Source: an uncultured Oscillospiraceae bacterium (GTDB lineage Bacteria > Bacillota > Clostridia > Oscillospirales > Ruminococcaceae). From it: DNA of 64,000 nucleotides. Where the stretch lies: positions 19,965 to 83,964 of the forward strand of contig CAKSEC010000011.1 of NCBI GenBank assembly GCA_934446355.1. Reading direction: 5' to 3'. A program made the translations under genes and the position numbers. Each line of letters starts with the position of its first letter. The stretch's first letter is position 1. Positions 16,279 to 25,309 of the stretch are shown piece by piece. A model generated the notes under the pieces. The model was not told where the DNA came from and searched no databases. It saw nothing but the letters and a program-made list of their open reading frames with translations.

Positions 16279-19017
16279 ATGAAGGAATTTGGCTTAACAG
16301 ACAGTCAGGCTGAGGAATCCCGACAGAAATACGGCGACAACAGCATGACCGAGCAGGCTTCCGAGAGCTTCTGGGATAAGCTCAAGGGCAATCTGGGCGA
16401 CCCGATGATAAAAATACTCATCGTGGCTCTGCTCATAAACGTCGTGCTTGCGATACTCGGCGGCGTCGGAGTCATCAAAGAGGGCGCACCGGAATGGTAC
16501 GAGCCGATAGGCATATTCATCGCCATCGCTCTTGCAACGCTGGTGTCCACATTCTCGGAGTACAGAAACGAGAACGCTTTCCAGAAGCTTCAGGAAGAAG
16601 CTTCGCGCATAATGTGCAAGGTATACCGCAACGGCGTTATCGCTGAGGTGGCAATAAACGACATCGTTGTCGGCGACGCAATACTGCTGCAGGCGGGCGA
16701 CAAGATACCCGCAGACGGCATAATCATCGACGGCGACCTTAAAGTCGATCAGTCGGTGCTCAACGGCGAGAGCCGCGAGGCTAAGAAGATAGCAGTCCCT
16801 GAGGGCTGGACCGATCCGGACGAGAACACCAACTTCGACAACGAGAACAAGGTGTTCAGGGGCAGCGTCGTATGTTCAGGCAATGCAGTGATGCAGGTCG
16901 CCGTTGTCGGCGATAAGTCGGTATACGGCAAGATAGCAAGCGAACTGCAGACGGACGACGACCGTGACACTCCGCTCAAAGTCAAGCTTGCAAAGCTTGC
17001 CGGCGGAATAAGCAAGTTCGGCTACATCGGCGGTATCGCTATTGCAGTCGCAATGCTGGTAAAGACCATACTGTTCGACACCGGCTTCGACCCCGCTGCG
17101 TTCCTGTTTGCGGCTGACGGCGCATTCCAGTGGATAGCGCTTCTTGAAGCACTCATAAACTCGGTAATGCTCGCAGTTATCATTATCGTTATGGCAGTGC
17201 CTGAGGGTCTGCCGCTGATGATAGCGATAGTTTCGGCGCAGAACATGGGCAAAATGCTCAAGGACAACGTGCTTGTAAGAAAGGTCGCAGGTATCGAAAC
17301 TGCAGGCTCGCTGAATATTCTTTTCTCGGATAAGACCGGCACCATCACCAAGGGCAAGCTTGAAGCCGTTACATTCATTGACGGCGGCATGAACGAGTCC
17401 AAGACCTTTAATGAGGTCGGCGGCAAGGTAAAGGATATCCTGTCGCTGTCCATTCACAAGAACACCCTGTCGGTCATCTCCGGCGAGGGCAAGGACATGA
17501 AGGTCATCGGCGGCAACGCCACCGAGCGTGCTATTCTGGGCTTCGCAGCAGGCAGCAGCTGTACCGCTGAGGTGACCGCTGTGGGCAATATTCCGTTCAA
17601 TTCCACGAACAAGTATTCCGCAACTCAGGTCAAGGGCGACTACGACCTGACGCTGATAAAGGGCGCACCTGAGAAGATACTGCAGAGGTGCAGCCACTAC
17701 TGGGGCACAGACGGCGAAAAGAAGCCGTTCGACATGACCCAGCTGAACCACCGCATAGACGAACTTGCAAACCGCGCGATACGTGTGCTTGCGATTGCAA
17801 CGAGCGAGGACGCACTCGGCGAGGAATCCCTGCCGGAGGGCAACAACTGGACTCTGGTGGGTGTTGTGGGTATCCGTGACGAGGTACGTCCGGAGTCCGT
17901 GACGGCTATCGCAGAGGTAAAGGGCGCAGGCGTGCAGGTGGTAATGATAACCGGCGACCGCAAGGAAACCGCAGTGGCTATCGCAAAGGACGCAGGTCTG
18001 CTCGAAAAGGAATCGGACATCGTGCTGACTTCCGACGAACTTGCGCAGCTTTCCGACGAAGAGATAAAGCAGAAGCTTCCGAATATCAGGGTAATTGCAA
18101 GAGCGCTGCCGAGCGACAAGAGCCGTCTTGTCCGCCTTGCGCAGGAACTTGACCTTGTTGCAGGCATGACCGGCGACGGCGTAAACGACTCCCCCGCACT
18201 GAAAAAGGCGGATGTTGGCTTCGCAATGGGCGGCGGTACTGAGGTAGCAAAGGAAGCAAGCGATATCGTTATCCTTGACGACAACTTTAACTCTATCGAC
18301 CGTGCGATACTTTACGGACGCACGATATTCAATTCCATCAGGAAGTTCATAGTATTCCAGCTGACCATCAACGTTTCTGCGGTGCTGATAAGCTTCATCT
18401 GCCCGCTGATAGGTCTGAACAACCCGCTGTCCGTTATCCAGATACTGTGGGTAAATCTGGTCATGGATACTCTTGCCGCACTTGCTTTCGGCGGCGAGCC
18501 GGCACTCTCCCGCTTCATGCGTGAGAAGCCCAAGCGCAGGACTGAGCACATCATCAGCAAGAACATGATGAGCCAGATAATCACCGGCGCAGCTTGGACG
18601 TTTATCCTTTCGCTGTCCATGCTTATTTTCGGCAGCTTTGACGCAGACCCCGCAACGCCCGGCATAAGCTTCCTTGAAAGCTGGGGCATACTCCGCAACA
18701 GCGATATTGCAGGAGAAACCCACGCATATCTGCACACGGCGTACTTCGCATTCTTTATCTTCATTGCGGTATTCAATGCGTTCAACGCAAGAACAGACCG
18801 CATGAACCTGTTCGATAATCTTACCAAGAACAAGGGCTTCCTTGCCGTATTCGGCATAATCGCAGTCGTTCAGATACTCATGACCTACCTCGGCGGCGCA
18901 ATACTGCAGGGCTATGGTCTGAATGCAGTCGAGTGGCTGATGGTGCTTGTGATGGGCATTTCGATAATACCTGTCGACCTCATCAGAAAGGCCATCGCCG
19001 GCTCGGGCAAAAACTGA
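16279..19017 (+). CDS. Calcium-translocating P-type ATPase
   Basis: 912 residues, full length for a P2-type pump. It has the N-terminal cation ATPase domain, the TM4 ion-site motif PEGLP at about 308-312, the phosphorylated Asp351 in SDKTGT, KGAPE in the nucleotide domain, MTGDGVNDSPALKKADVG, and four to six C-terminal membrane helices. The PEGLP form and overall layout match SERCA/PMCA-like calcium exporters. It lies inside the ter run, 54 bp after the kinase and about 96 bp before terD. This fits the calcium dependence of TerD domains and suggests the island adjusts cytoplasmic calcium. Confidence 0.9.
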   Translation: MKEFGLTDSQAEESRQKYGDNSMTEQASESFWDKLKGNLGDPMIKILIVALLINVVLAILGGVGVIKEGAPEWYEPIGIFIAIALATLVSTFSEYRNENAFQKLQEEASRIMCKVYRNGVIAEVAINDIVVGDAILLQAGDKIPADGIIIDGDLKVDQSVLNGESREAKKIAVPEGWTDPDENTNFDNENKVFRGSVVCSGNAVMQVAVVGDKSVYGKIASELQTDDDRDTPLKVKLAKLAGGISKFGYIGGIAIAVAMLVKTILFDTGFDPAAFLFAADGAFQWIALLEALINSVMLAVIIIVMAVPEGLPLMIAIVSAQNMGKMLKDNVLVRKVAGIETAGSLNILFSDKTGTITKGKLEAVTFIDGGMNESKTFNEVGGKVKDILSLSIHKNTLSVISGEGKDMKVIGGNATERAILGFAAGSSCTAEVTAVGNIPFNSTNKYSATQVKGDYDLTLIKGAPEKILQRCSHYWGTDGEKKPFDMTQLNHRIDELANRAIRVLAIATSEDALGEESLPEGNNWTLVGVVGIRDEVRPESVTAIAEVKGAGVQVVMITGDRKETAVAIAKDAGLLEKESDIVLTSDELAQLSDEEIKQKLPNIRVIARALPSDKSRLVRLAQELDLVAGMTGDGVNDSPALKKADVGFAMGGGTEVAKEASDIVILDDNFNSIDRAILYGRTIFNSIRKFIVFQLTINVSAVLISFICPLIGLNNPLSVIQILWVNLVMDTLAALAFGGEPALSRFMREKPKRRTEHIISKNMMSQIITGAAWTFILSLSMLIFGSFDADPATPGISFLESWGILRNSDIAGETHAYLHTAYFAFFIFIAVFNAFNARTDRMNLFDNLTKNKGFLAVFGIIAVVQILMTYLGGAILQGYGLNAVEWLMVLVMGISIIPVDLIRKAIAGSGKN

Positions 19018-19113
19018 TCAGGACTTGCGGCGGGCGCACTGCGGCTGTGCCTGCAAGAATAACGAAAATTGCTCATAGTGAGCGGAACCATTTACATTAA
19101 GGAGGAAAACAAA

Positions 19114-19698
19114 ATGGCAGTAAATCTTTCTAAGGGTCAGCGTGTGAGCCTTGACAAATCTGTAACTCTGGCAAGAATAGGACTTGGCTGGGATACCAAC
19201 CGCTATGACGGCGGTCAGGATTTCGACCTTGACGCCTGTGTTTTCATGCTCGGCGCAAACGGAAAGGTGCTCAGGGACGAGGACTTCGTATTCTATAACA
19301 ACCTCAACGGCAGAAACGGCGCAGTGGTACACACCGGCGACAACCGCACCGGCGAGGGCGAGGGCGACGACGAGGCAATAATCATCGACTTCACGAAGAT
19401 ACCGCCTGAGATAGAGAAGATAGCCGTTACCGTAACCATCTTCGACGCACAGGCAAAGAACCAGAATTTCGGTCAGGTATCCAACTCCTACGTAAGAGTG
19501 CTGAAGATAGACAACCCTGACGACACAGTCGGCGAGGAAGTTATCCACTTCGACCTCGTTGAGGAGTTCTCTATCGAAACTGCGCTGGTAGTATGCGAGA
19601 TATACCGCTACAACGGCGACTGGAAGTTCAACGCAGTCGCAGCGGGCTATCAGGGCGGACTTGAAGCGCTCTGCCGTGCATATGGCGTGAACGTATAA
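19114..19698 (+). CDS. TerD-domain protein
   Basis: 194 residues, the canonical copy. It begins VNLSKGQRVSLDK and carries LGWDTN, FDLDACVFML, VFYNN and the complete calcium loop HTGDNRTGEGEGDDEAI. The ATG has AAGGAGG upstream; the slightly longer frame starting earlier lacks a site. It resembles the B. subtilis YceD/YceE proteins and is followed by a TerD fusion, YceG and TelA in the same order as the Bacillus yce operon, though without TerC. Confidence 0.93.
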   Translation: MAVNLSKGQRVSLDKSVTLARIGLGWDTNRYDGGQDFDLDACVFMLGANGKVLRDEDFVFYNNLNGRNGAVVHTGDNRTGEGEGDDEAIIIDFTKIPPEIEKIAVTVTIFDAQAKNQNFGQVSNSYVRVLKIDNPDDTVGEEVIHFDLVEEFSIETALVVCEIYRYNGDWKFNAVAAGYQGGLEALCRAYGVNV

Positions 19699-19732
19699 TT
19701 ATCAGTAACTAATTACCTGAGGGGGTGAGGGC

Positions 19733-21004
19733 GTGGCTTTATCGCTTGAAGATATCATATCCGGTACGCCGGCAGGCGGCATGGCTGCGCTCCCCGCAGG
19801 CGAATTTGAGGGGCCTGTCACGATAAGCAAGCCTATAAGGCTGCAGGGCAGGAATACCACGATATGGGCAAGACACGGCAGCGTTATCGACATCACAGTA
19901 CCCGGCGTGACTATCGAGGGACTGCGGGTGGAGATAACCGAGGGCGCAGCCTCTGAAACGGCGATAAATGCGAAATGTCCCGCAAACGCCTCTGATGTGG
20001 AGGTGCTGGGCGGCGTGAGCGGCTTCGGCAGGGAGGACGGCGTGTGGGAGCTTCCCAGAACGCTTTCGCTCGGCGATATGCCGGCAGGGGGCGTGAGCAC
20101 CTTCGTCATGACGGTGGATATCCCTACGGAGGCACGATTGGTGTGCAGCGGCTCTGGGATAAGCTTTCAGCCGGAGAACGTCCCCGCAGGGCGCAGCGAA
20201 GTAAGGCTGACGGTCAGCGGGTCAGGCTCGCCGGGGCTTGTGTATACCGAGATACTGGTAAAGTCCCAGTTCTCACGCAGGATATACTTAAGCGGAAGAT
20301 TCACCGCAGAGGCTTGTGCAGTGCAGGATAAGCGGATATTCGAGGCAAAGGCGGTCGAGAGGACTTCCACAGTCGGGGCAGCTAAGCCGGTTCAGGCGAT
20401 TCAGCCGCAGACTGCGCCGAGCGCCGCAGCTCCCACGGACGTTATCACGAACGTTGGCGCCGCGCCGCTTGACGATAAGCCGCTGCTTTCGCTCACGAAA
20501 GGGCAGAGAGTACCTGCGGCAGGATATCTGAGCGGGGAGTTCGACGTTTCGTTCACCGGAAGAAAGCTTGGCAGCGTGGACATCGACCCGTATGTATTCA
20601 TGCTGAACGACAGGGAGCAGTCGCTGGGGGACGGATATATGGTGTTCTTCGGTAACGAGGTATCTACTGACGGCGCAGTGCGCTATCACCCGGACGACGG
20701 GCGGGTGAGCATAGACCTTGGCAAGGCGTCGCCGCAGATAAAGCGCATCACAGTGGCATATTCGGTGTATTCCGGCGACAGCAGGAAGAACTTCTCGCTG
20801 GTCAGGGAGCCGAGAATATCGCTTTGCTCGCAGGACAGGGAGCGTGTGCGCTTCGACATAGACGGGCTCACAAACGAGGTCACGGTGGTGGCTGTGGAGT
20901 TCTACATATACAAGGGCGAATGGCGCATATCCGCTGTGGGAGCGGGCTTCCGTGACGGGCTGGCAAAGCTGTGCAACCGCTACGGCATTGAGGTCAGCGG
21001 CTGA
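19733..21004 (+). CDS. Fusion: N-terminal beta-rich domain plus C-terminal TerD domain
   Basis: 423 residues from a GTG behind GAGGGGGTGAGGG. Residues 1-80 resemble the opening of right-handed beta-helix proteins (SISKPIRLQGRNTTIWARHGSVIDITVPGVTIEGL-like). A second beta-rich domain runs to about 185 and a Pro/Ala linker to about 245. Then comes TerD (LTKGQRVPAAG, VDIDPYVFML, VFFGN). The acidic calcium loop found in the other two copies is replaced by RYHPDDGR, so calcium binding is doubtful. It may be a structural or targeting variant of TerD. Confidence 0.75.
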   Translation: MALSLEDIISGTPAGGMAALPAGEFEGPVTISKPIRLQGRNTTIWARHGSVIDITVPGVTIEGLRVEITEGAASETAINAKCPANASDVEVLGGVSGFGREDGVWELPRTLSLGDMPAGGVSTFVMTVDIPTEARLVCSGSGISFQPENVPAGRSEVRLTVSGSGSPGLVYTEILVKSQFSRRIYLSGRFTAEACAVQDKRIFEAKAVERTSTVGAAKPVQAIQPQTAPSAAAPTDVITNVGAAPLDDKPLLSLTKGQRVPAAGYLSGEFDVSFTGRKLGSVDIDPYVFMLNDREQSLGDGYMVFFGNEVSTDGAVRYHPDDGRVSIDLGKASPQIKRITVAYSVYSGDSRKNFSLVREPRISLCSQDRERVRFDIDGLTNEVTVVAVEFYIYKGEWRISAVGAGFRDGLAKLCNRYGIEVSG

Positions 21005-21044
21005 GGTCGCACGCAAAAACTGATGAGAGGAATGGTCTGGCAGA

Positions 21045-23231
21045 ATGGCTTCTGATGGATTTATCAGATATATCGGCTACGACAACGCTGATGTTTTCAG
21101 GAATATGCTTATCGAAAGCTACGCTGCGGCGAAAAAGGGCGGGCTGTTCTTTGAGGGCAGGCTTCCCATGGCGGCGACCACTGAGATAACCGCAGCTTCG
21201 GCGTACACAGCCGCCGACTTCAACGACGAGCGGTCGGTGAAGGTCGGGCTGCAGTCGTGGCTGTCCGCACAGCGGCTGCCGTACAGTGCGGAGAAGCTTG
21301 CTCCGGCACTGCAGGAAGCTATAAAGAACTGCGGCGCAAACGGCAGGAACACCTATTACGTGGTGCTGTGCTGGCTGATAAAGTACCTTAACGTGAAGCC
21401 GCAGACATTGCTCTATATCGGTGCGGCGAACCTCAGGGAACTGTATTTTCTGTACCTCATGAGCCTTGCGGGCGTGAATGTGACATACGTTTCCTACGGT
21501 CAGGACAAAGATTTTGACAAATTCCCGCACAGCGATTCAGTAAAGACAGTCGGCGGAAAAATGAGCGGCGAACTGCAGATAGATTTCGCGCACATAGACC
21601 TGTCAAAGGCGGCTCAGATGAGCGCAATGCGTGCCGCAGCCGAGCAGGTGAGCGGCGCAGTCAATCAGCTTCGCACGACCGCAGCGGGGATATTTCAGGA
21701 CTTCATGGTGGACCACCGCACACGAGTCGTGAAAAACGGCGGCGTATTCAAGGACGGCGGCGCAGACAATATTCCGGTATACTGTGCGGCGCTGATAGGC
21801 TATGACGATGAAGCAGTGTACAACAATATGCTGCTGAAATTCAAAGAGGGATTCGCAGGCAGCAAAAAGCAGCTGATATTCATTGAAAAGCCGCTTGACA
21901 ACCCTAACGCCGAGGAGATAAAGCAGCTTGGCAGCGTGAACCGCACAAGCGTGTCGCAGATGATAGACGAGCTTGCGCTGCTGATAAAGCTGAACGGCGA
22001 CCCGGTGCGCACGGTGCTTGCCCAGACGGAACTCAGAAAGCTGCTCGACCGGCTGTATACGGGCAACCCCACAGTCGTGTATAATTACGGCAGCAAGCTG
22101 ATAACATGGCTATACCGCTGCACTCAGGCGAGAAAATACGCCGTGCAGTACGAGGATATACCGCTGATACTGTACTACGGCGATATTTCGCAGTCGGAGC
22201 TGTATTTCCTGCATTTCATGTCGCTGTGCGGCTTTGACGTGCTTTATATCACGCCGAACAAGCAGCTTCTCGACATAACGGTGGACAAGAATCTCGACAA
22301 CCGAATGCAGATATTCCAGCTTCCCCAGAGCCGTGAAAGCGGCAGCTACCCCAGCAAGGCGATAAAGATGAAGGTCGCAACGGTGGCTTATTCCGCCGAA
22401 AGGGAGCTTGACACGATGCTTTACGGCGGCGACGCAGGCATATTCAGGGACTTCCAGTTCCCGAACAGCCAGACGGTCACGCTGAAGACCACGCTGGAGG
22501 AGATAGGTATACTCTGGAAGCAGGAGGCGAAATACCGTCAGGGCTTCGCAACGTCCGGCAATCTGGTCACCGTGCCGAATATCTTCGCAAAGATAAGCGG
22601 CGTAAAGGACGGCAACGAGGGCGCATACTGGGACGAGATAAGGGACAGGCTGACCCCTGAAACCATTCTCAGGATAAAGGGCAGCGCACCGCCGCCACAG
22701 ACGAACATAGACCTTTCGGCATACCGTGCGTACTACCGCAACGGTCAGATAGATTCTGAGAAGCTGAAAGCTTCCACGCTCAACCGGTTCAGCTATCTTC
22801 CGGACAGGATACAGGATATGCTGCTGTTCAAGCTGCAGGAGGCTGCGGACAGCGGGTTCCTGAAGCTTTCGGGCGATGAACTGATGTGCTCGATAATGCA
22901 CTACGGGCTGAATCTCGACAAGGAGTTCATGAAGCTGCTGCAGAGTTTTGATTTCACGAAGCAGCTTCCGAAGCTGATCTGGATAGACGCCGTGGAGCAG
23001 ACCTTTACGCTGGAGGAATGCGTGCAGCTGGTGCTGTGCAACCTCATAGGCTTTGATATTCTGATATATACCCCGACAGGGTATAAAAACCTTGAAACGT
23101 TCGTGTCTTCGGACGCATTCGAGGAGCATACAATGAACGAGTTTCTGTACAACATGGAGGTGCCGAGATTCAAGATACCCTCCGATGCAAAGAACGGCGG
23201 TTTTTTCGGCAAGCTGTTCAGGAAAGGATAG
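21045..23231 (+). CDS. YceG-family protein of the Ter module
   Basis: 728 residues. It contains repeated blocks of one domain: the pattern W-x-Y-x20-L-Y-x-G-x5-L-Y-F-L-x2-M-S-L-x-G occurs near 105-145 and again near 350-395, with a third weaker copy near 610-690 (FTLEECVQLVLCNLIGFDILIYTPTGY). This fits the YceG-like family, a predicted component of the Ter-linked biosynthetic module with no proven activity. It stands 40 bp after the TerD fusion and 6 bp before telA, the same order as in B. subtilis. Confidence 0.8.
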   Translation: MASDGFIRYIGYDNADVFRNMLIESYAAAKKGGLFFEGRLPMAATTEITAASAYTAADFNDERSVKVGLQSWLSAQRLPYSAEKLAPALQEAIKNCGANGRNTYYVVLCWLIKYLNVKPQTLLYIGAANLRELYFLYLMSLAGVNVTYVSYGQDKDFDKFPHSDSVKTVGGKMSGELQIDFAHIDLSKAAQMSAMRAAAEQVSGAVNQLRTTAAGIFQDFMVDHRTRVVKNGGVFKDGGADNIPVYCAALIGYDDEAVYNNMLLKFKEGFAGSKKQLIFIEKPLDNPNAEEIKQLGSVNRTSVSQMIDELALLIKLNGDPVRTVLAQTELRKLLDRLYTGNPTVVYNYGSKLITWLYRCTQARKYAVQYEDIPLILYYGDISQSELYFLHFMSLCGFDVLYITPNKQLLDITVDKNLDNRMQIFQLPQSRESGSYPSKAIKMKVATVAYSAERELDTMLYGGDAGIFRDFQFPNSQTVTLKTTLEEIGILWKQEAKYRQGFATSGNLVTVPNIFAKISGVKDGNEGAYWDEIRDRLTPETILRIKGSAPPPQTNIDLSAYRAYYRNGQIDSEKLKASTLNRFSYLPDRIQDMLLFKLQEAADSGFLKLSGDELMCSIMHYGLNLDKEFMKLLQSFDFTKQLPKLIWIDAVEQTFTLEECVQLVLCNLIGFDILIYTPTGYKNLETFVSSDAFEEHTMNEFLYNMEVPRFKIPSDAKNGGFFGKLFRKG

Positions 23232-23237
23232 AATAAT

Positions 23238-24407
23238 ATGGGATTACAGTTTACACCCGGCGCACAGGTGCAGCCCGCTGCAGCACCGCAGGAAGTTCCT
23301 GCCACAACGCTTGCAAAGACCCCTGAGGAAGTGGAACTTGACGTAAAGATCGAGGAAGCCAAGAACTTCAACATCGTTGTAGCTACCGACCAGATAAAGC
23401 AGGAACTTGCAACGAGCGCAGACATCGACCGACTTGTCAGCACCATCAATCTCAACGACGCAAACACCATCGTTAAGTTCGGCGCAGAGGCTGCCGAGGA
23501 GATATCCAAGGCTTCCGATCAGGTGCTCAACTCCATGACCATCGATCAGGTGAACGACACCGGCGTAATGCTCAGAGAACTTGGCAAGATAATGGAGAAG
23601 TTCGATATCGACGAGATAAAGGACGAGAAGCCCGGACTTTTCGGCAACCTCAAGAAGAAGCTGGAGAAGATAATCGGCAAGTACGAAACCATGGGCGGCG
23701 AGGTAGACAAGATCTACGTTCAGCTCAAGAAGTACGAAAGCGAGATATCCTCTGCAAACACAAAGCTTGACAATATGTATGACGCAAACCTCGGCTACTA
23801 TCAGGAACTTGTGAAGTATATCATGGCGGGCGAGCAGGCAGTGAAGGAACTCGACCAGTACATCGAGGACTACACCAAGAAGGCAGAGGCAAATCCGGAC
23901 GACGGCACTATCCGCATGGATCTGTCGAATCTCACCCAGATGAGAGAGATACTCGACCAGCGTGTAATGGACCTCAAGGTAGCTGAAAACGTGGCTATCC
24001 AGACCGTCCCGATGTTAAAGACCATGGAATATTCAAACCTGAATCTGGTGAGAAAGATAAACTCTGCGTTCATCATCACCATGCCGGTATTCAAGCAGGC
24101 ACTGGCTCAGGCAATAATGCTGAAGCGTCAGCGTATCATCGCAGATTCAATGCAGGCACTTGACGAAAAGACCAACGAAATGCTGAAGAAGAACGCACAG
24201 AATACCGTAAACCAGAGCAAGCAGATAGCTGCGATGGCTTCCGGCTCTTCCATCAAGGTGGAAACCCTGCAGGAAACATGGACCACTATCGTCAACGGTA
24301 TCGACGAGGTACAGCAGATACAGAATCAGGCAAGAGAAAAGCGCAAGCAGGACGCAGTTGTGCTTGAGCAGATCAAGGCTGACTACAAGAAACGCATGAA
24401 GGCATAA
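23238..24407 (+). CDS. Toxic anion resistance protein TelA (YceH-like)
   Basis: 389 residues, mostly helical. After a disordered Pro/Ala start it carries the TelA core: repeated coiled-coil segments, a KKLEKIIGKYETMGGEVDKI stretch, and the C-terminal VPMLKTMEYSNLNLVRKINSAFIITMPVFKQ block typical of the family. TelA proteins confer tellurite and cell-envelope stress resistance together with TerD. It ends the ter operon, 6 bp after yceG, ahead of a strong terminator. Confidence 0.92.
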   Translation: MGLQFTPGAQVQPAAAPQEVPATTLAKTPEEVELDVKIEEAKNFNIVVATDQIKQELATSADIDRLVSTINLNDANTIVKFGAEAAEEISKASDQVLNSMTIDQVNDTGVMLRELGKIMEKFDIDEIKDEKPGLFGNLKKKLEKIIGKYETMGGEVDKIYVQLKKYESEISSANTKLDNMYDANLGYYQELVKYIMAGEQAVKELDQYIEDYTKKAEANPDDGTIRMDLSNLTQMREILDQRVMDLKVAENVAIQTVPMLKTMEYSNLNLVRKINSAFIITMPVFKQALAQAIMLKRQRIIADSMQALDEKTNEMLKKNAQNTVNQSKQIAAMASGSSIKVETLQETWTTIVNGIDEVQQIQNQAREKRKQDAVVLEQIKADYKKRMKA

Positions 24408-24420
24408 GATATTGCTGATT

Positions 24421-24448
24421 TGAGGGGGAGCATTCCCCCTCATTTTTC
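24421..24448 (+). terminator. Rho-independent terminator of the ter operon
   Basis: TGAGGGGGA pairs with TCCCCCTCA across GCAT and is followed by TTTTT. Confidence 0.9.
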
Positions 24449-24478
24449 TGCAATAGTGCCGTTTTTCACGGCTCAACA

Positions 24479-24507
24479 TTGACAAATTGACGGCAGGGGT
24501 GTATAAT
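24479..24507 (+). promoter_or_regulatory. Consensus sigma-A promoter of the ECF sigma gene
   Basis: TTGACA, 17 bp, TATAAT, perfect. The start codon lies about 200 bases downstream, giving a long leader. The leader holds GCCGTAT/ATACGGC (near 24548-24574) followed by ATTTTGAGG; it could be an attenuator, but no known riboswitch is recognisable. Confidence 0.8.
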
Positions 24508-24714
24508 AGAAAAGTATGGTTATTTTTCGTGATGCACGCAATTTCGCCGTATAACAGGAACTAATACGGCATTTTGAGGTCATTAAGCTAATTTTGCCCT
24601 CATGTTGTGTATTCAGGAAGAAAATCTGCAAATAATTTTGCTGAAAAGCTGAAACTTTTTTCAAATTACCGCTGACTTCAATATTGCAGGCGGATCAAGC
24701 GAGGTGAGCACTGC

Positions 24715-25260
24715 GTGGGAAATCCAGACATAGACAGCTACTTTGACACCGTATATGCTGAAACTTTCAAATCCGTATCCAGATTTGTGGTCAGCCACGC
24801 AGCCCGCTTTCAGGATTCCGAGGATATCATTCAGAATATCTACACCCGCTTCTATAAAAGAATAAGCGACAAGGGATATTCGGATATTGAATCTGCTGAG
24901 GCGTTCCTTATCAATATAGCAAAGTTTGAATGCCGCAGTATGTTCGCCGGCTTCAAAAAGCGCAAAGACCGCGACATTATGCTCTCGGAGATAGACGAGG
25001 AGCAGTCCGCAGCGTTCGAGGCGGAAATGTCAAGGGATCAGAAGCTTCTTGAGGACGTCATGGCTGACAAGATCCTCGCTAAGCAGATATTTGACGATAT
25101 CATGTCCGGCGATGAAACTGTCGGGAAGATATTCTACCTGCATTTCGTGTGCGACATGAAGCTTGAGGACGTCGCAGACCGGCTCGACATCAAGGTGTCC
25201 ACGGTCAAGACGAAGCTTTACCGCACCATAGAAAAGCAAAAAAAGAAGTTCGGTATCTGA
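24715..25260 (+). CDS. ECF-type RNA polymerase sigma factor
   Basis: 181 residues from a GTG behind GAGGTGAG. Region 2 is seen in FRFVVSHAARFQDSEDIIQNIYTRFYK-like residues 20-48, with the DSEDIIQN core-binding motif. Region 4 is a helix-turn-helix at about 150-178 (MKLEDVADRLDIKVSTVKTKLYRTIEK). It directs transcription of an unknown stimulon. The next gene, 49 bp downstream, encodes a membrane protein with a short cytoplasmic head, the expected place for its anti-sigma factor. Confidence 0.9.
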   Translation: MGNPDIDSYFDTVYAETFKSVSRFVVSHAARFQDSEDIIQNIYTRFYKRISDKGYSDIESAEAFLINIAKFECRSMFAGFKKRKDRDIMLSEIDEEQSAAFEAEMSRDQKLLEDVMADKILAKQIFDDIMSGDETVGKIFYLHFVCDMKLEDVADRLDIKVSTVKTKLYRTIEKQKKKFGI

Positions 25261-25309
25261 CCGGACTGCATATAATTATAACGAATACATCGAAAGGAGG
25301 TCTGCCTGC

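Noticed and set aside
16876..18735. 619-residue open frame on the minus strand
   Set aside because: It is antisense to the P-type ATPase, which has all catalytic motifs; the protein is rich in Cys, His and Tyr and has no ribosome site.
22110..23129. 339-residue frame on the minus strand
   Set aside because: Shadow of the YceG-like gene.
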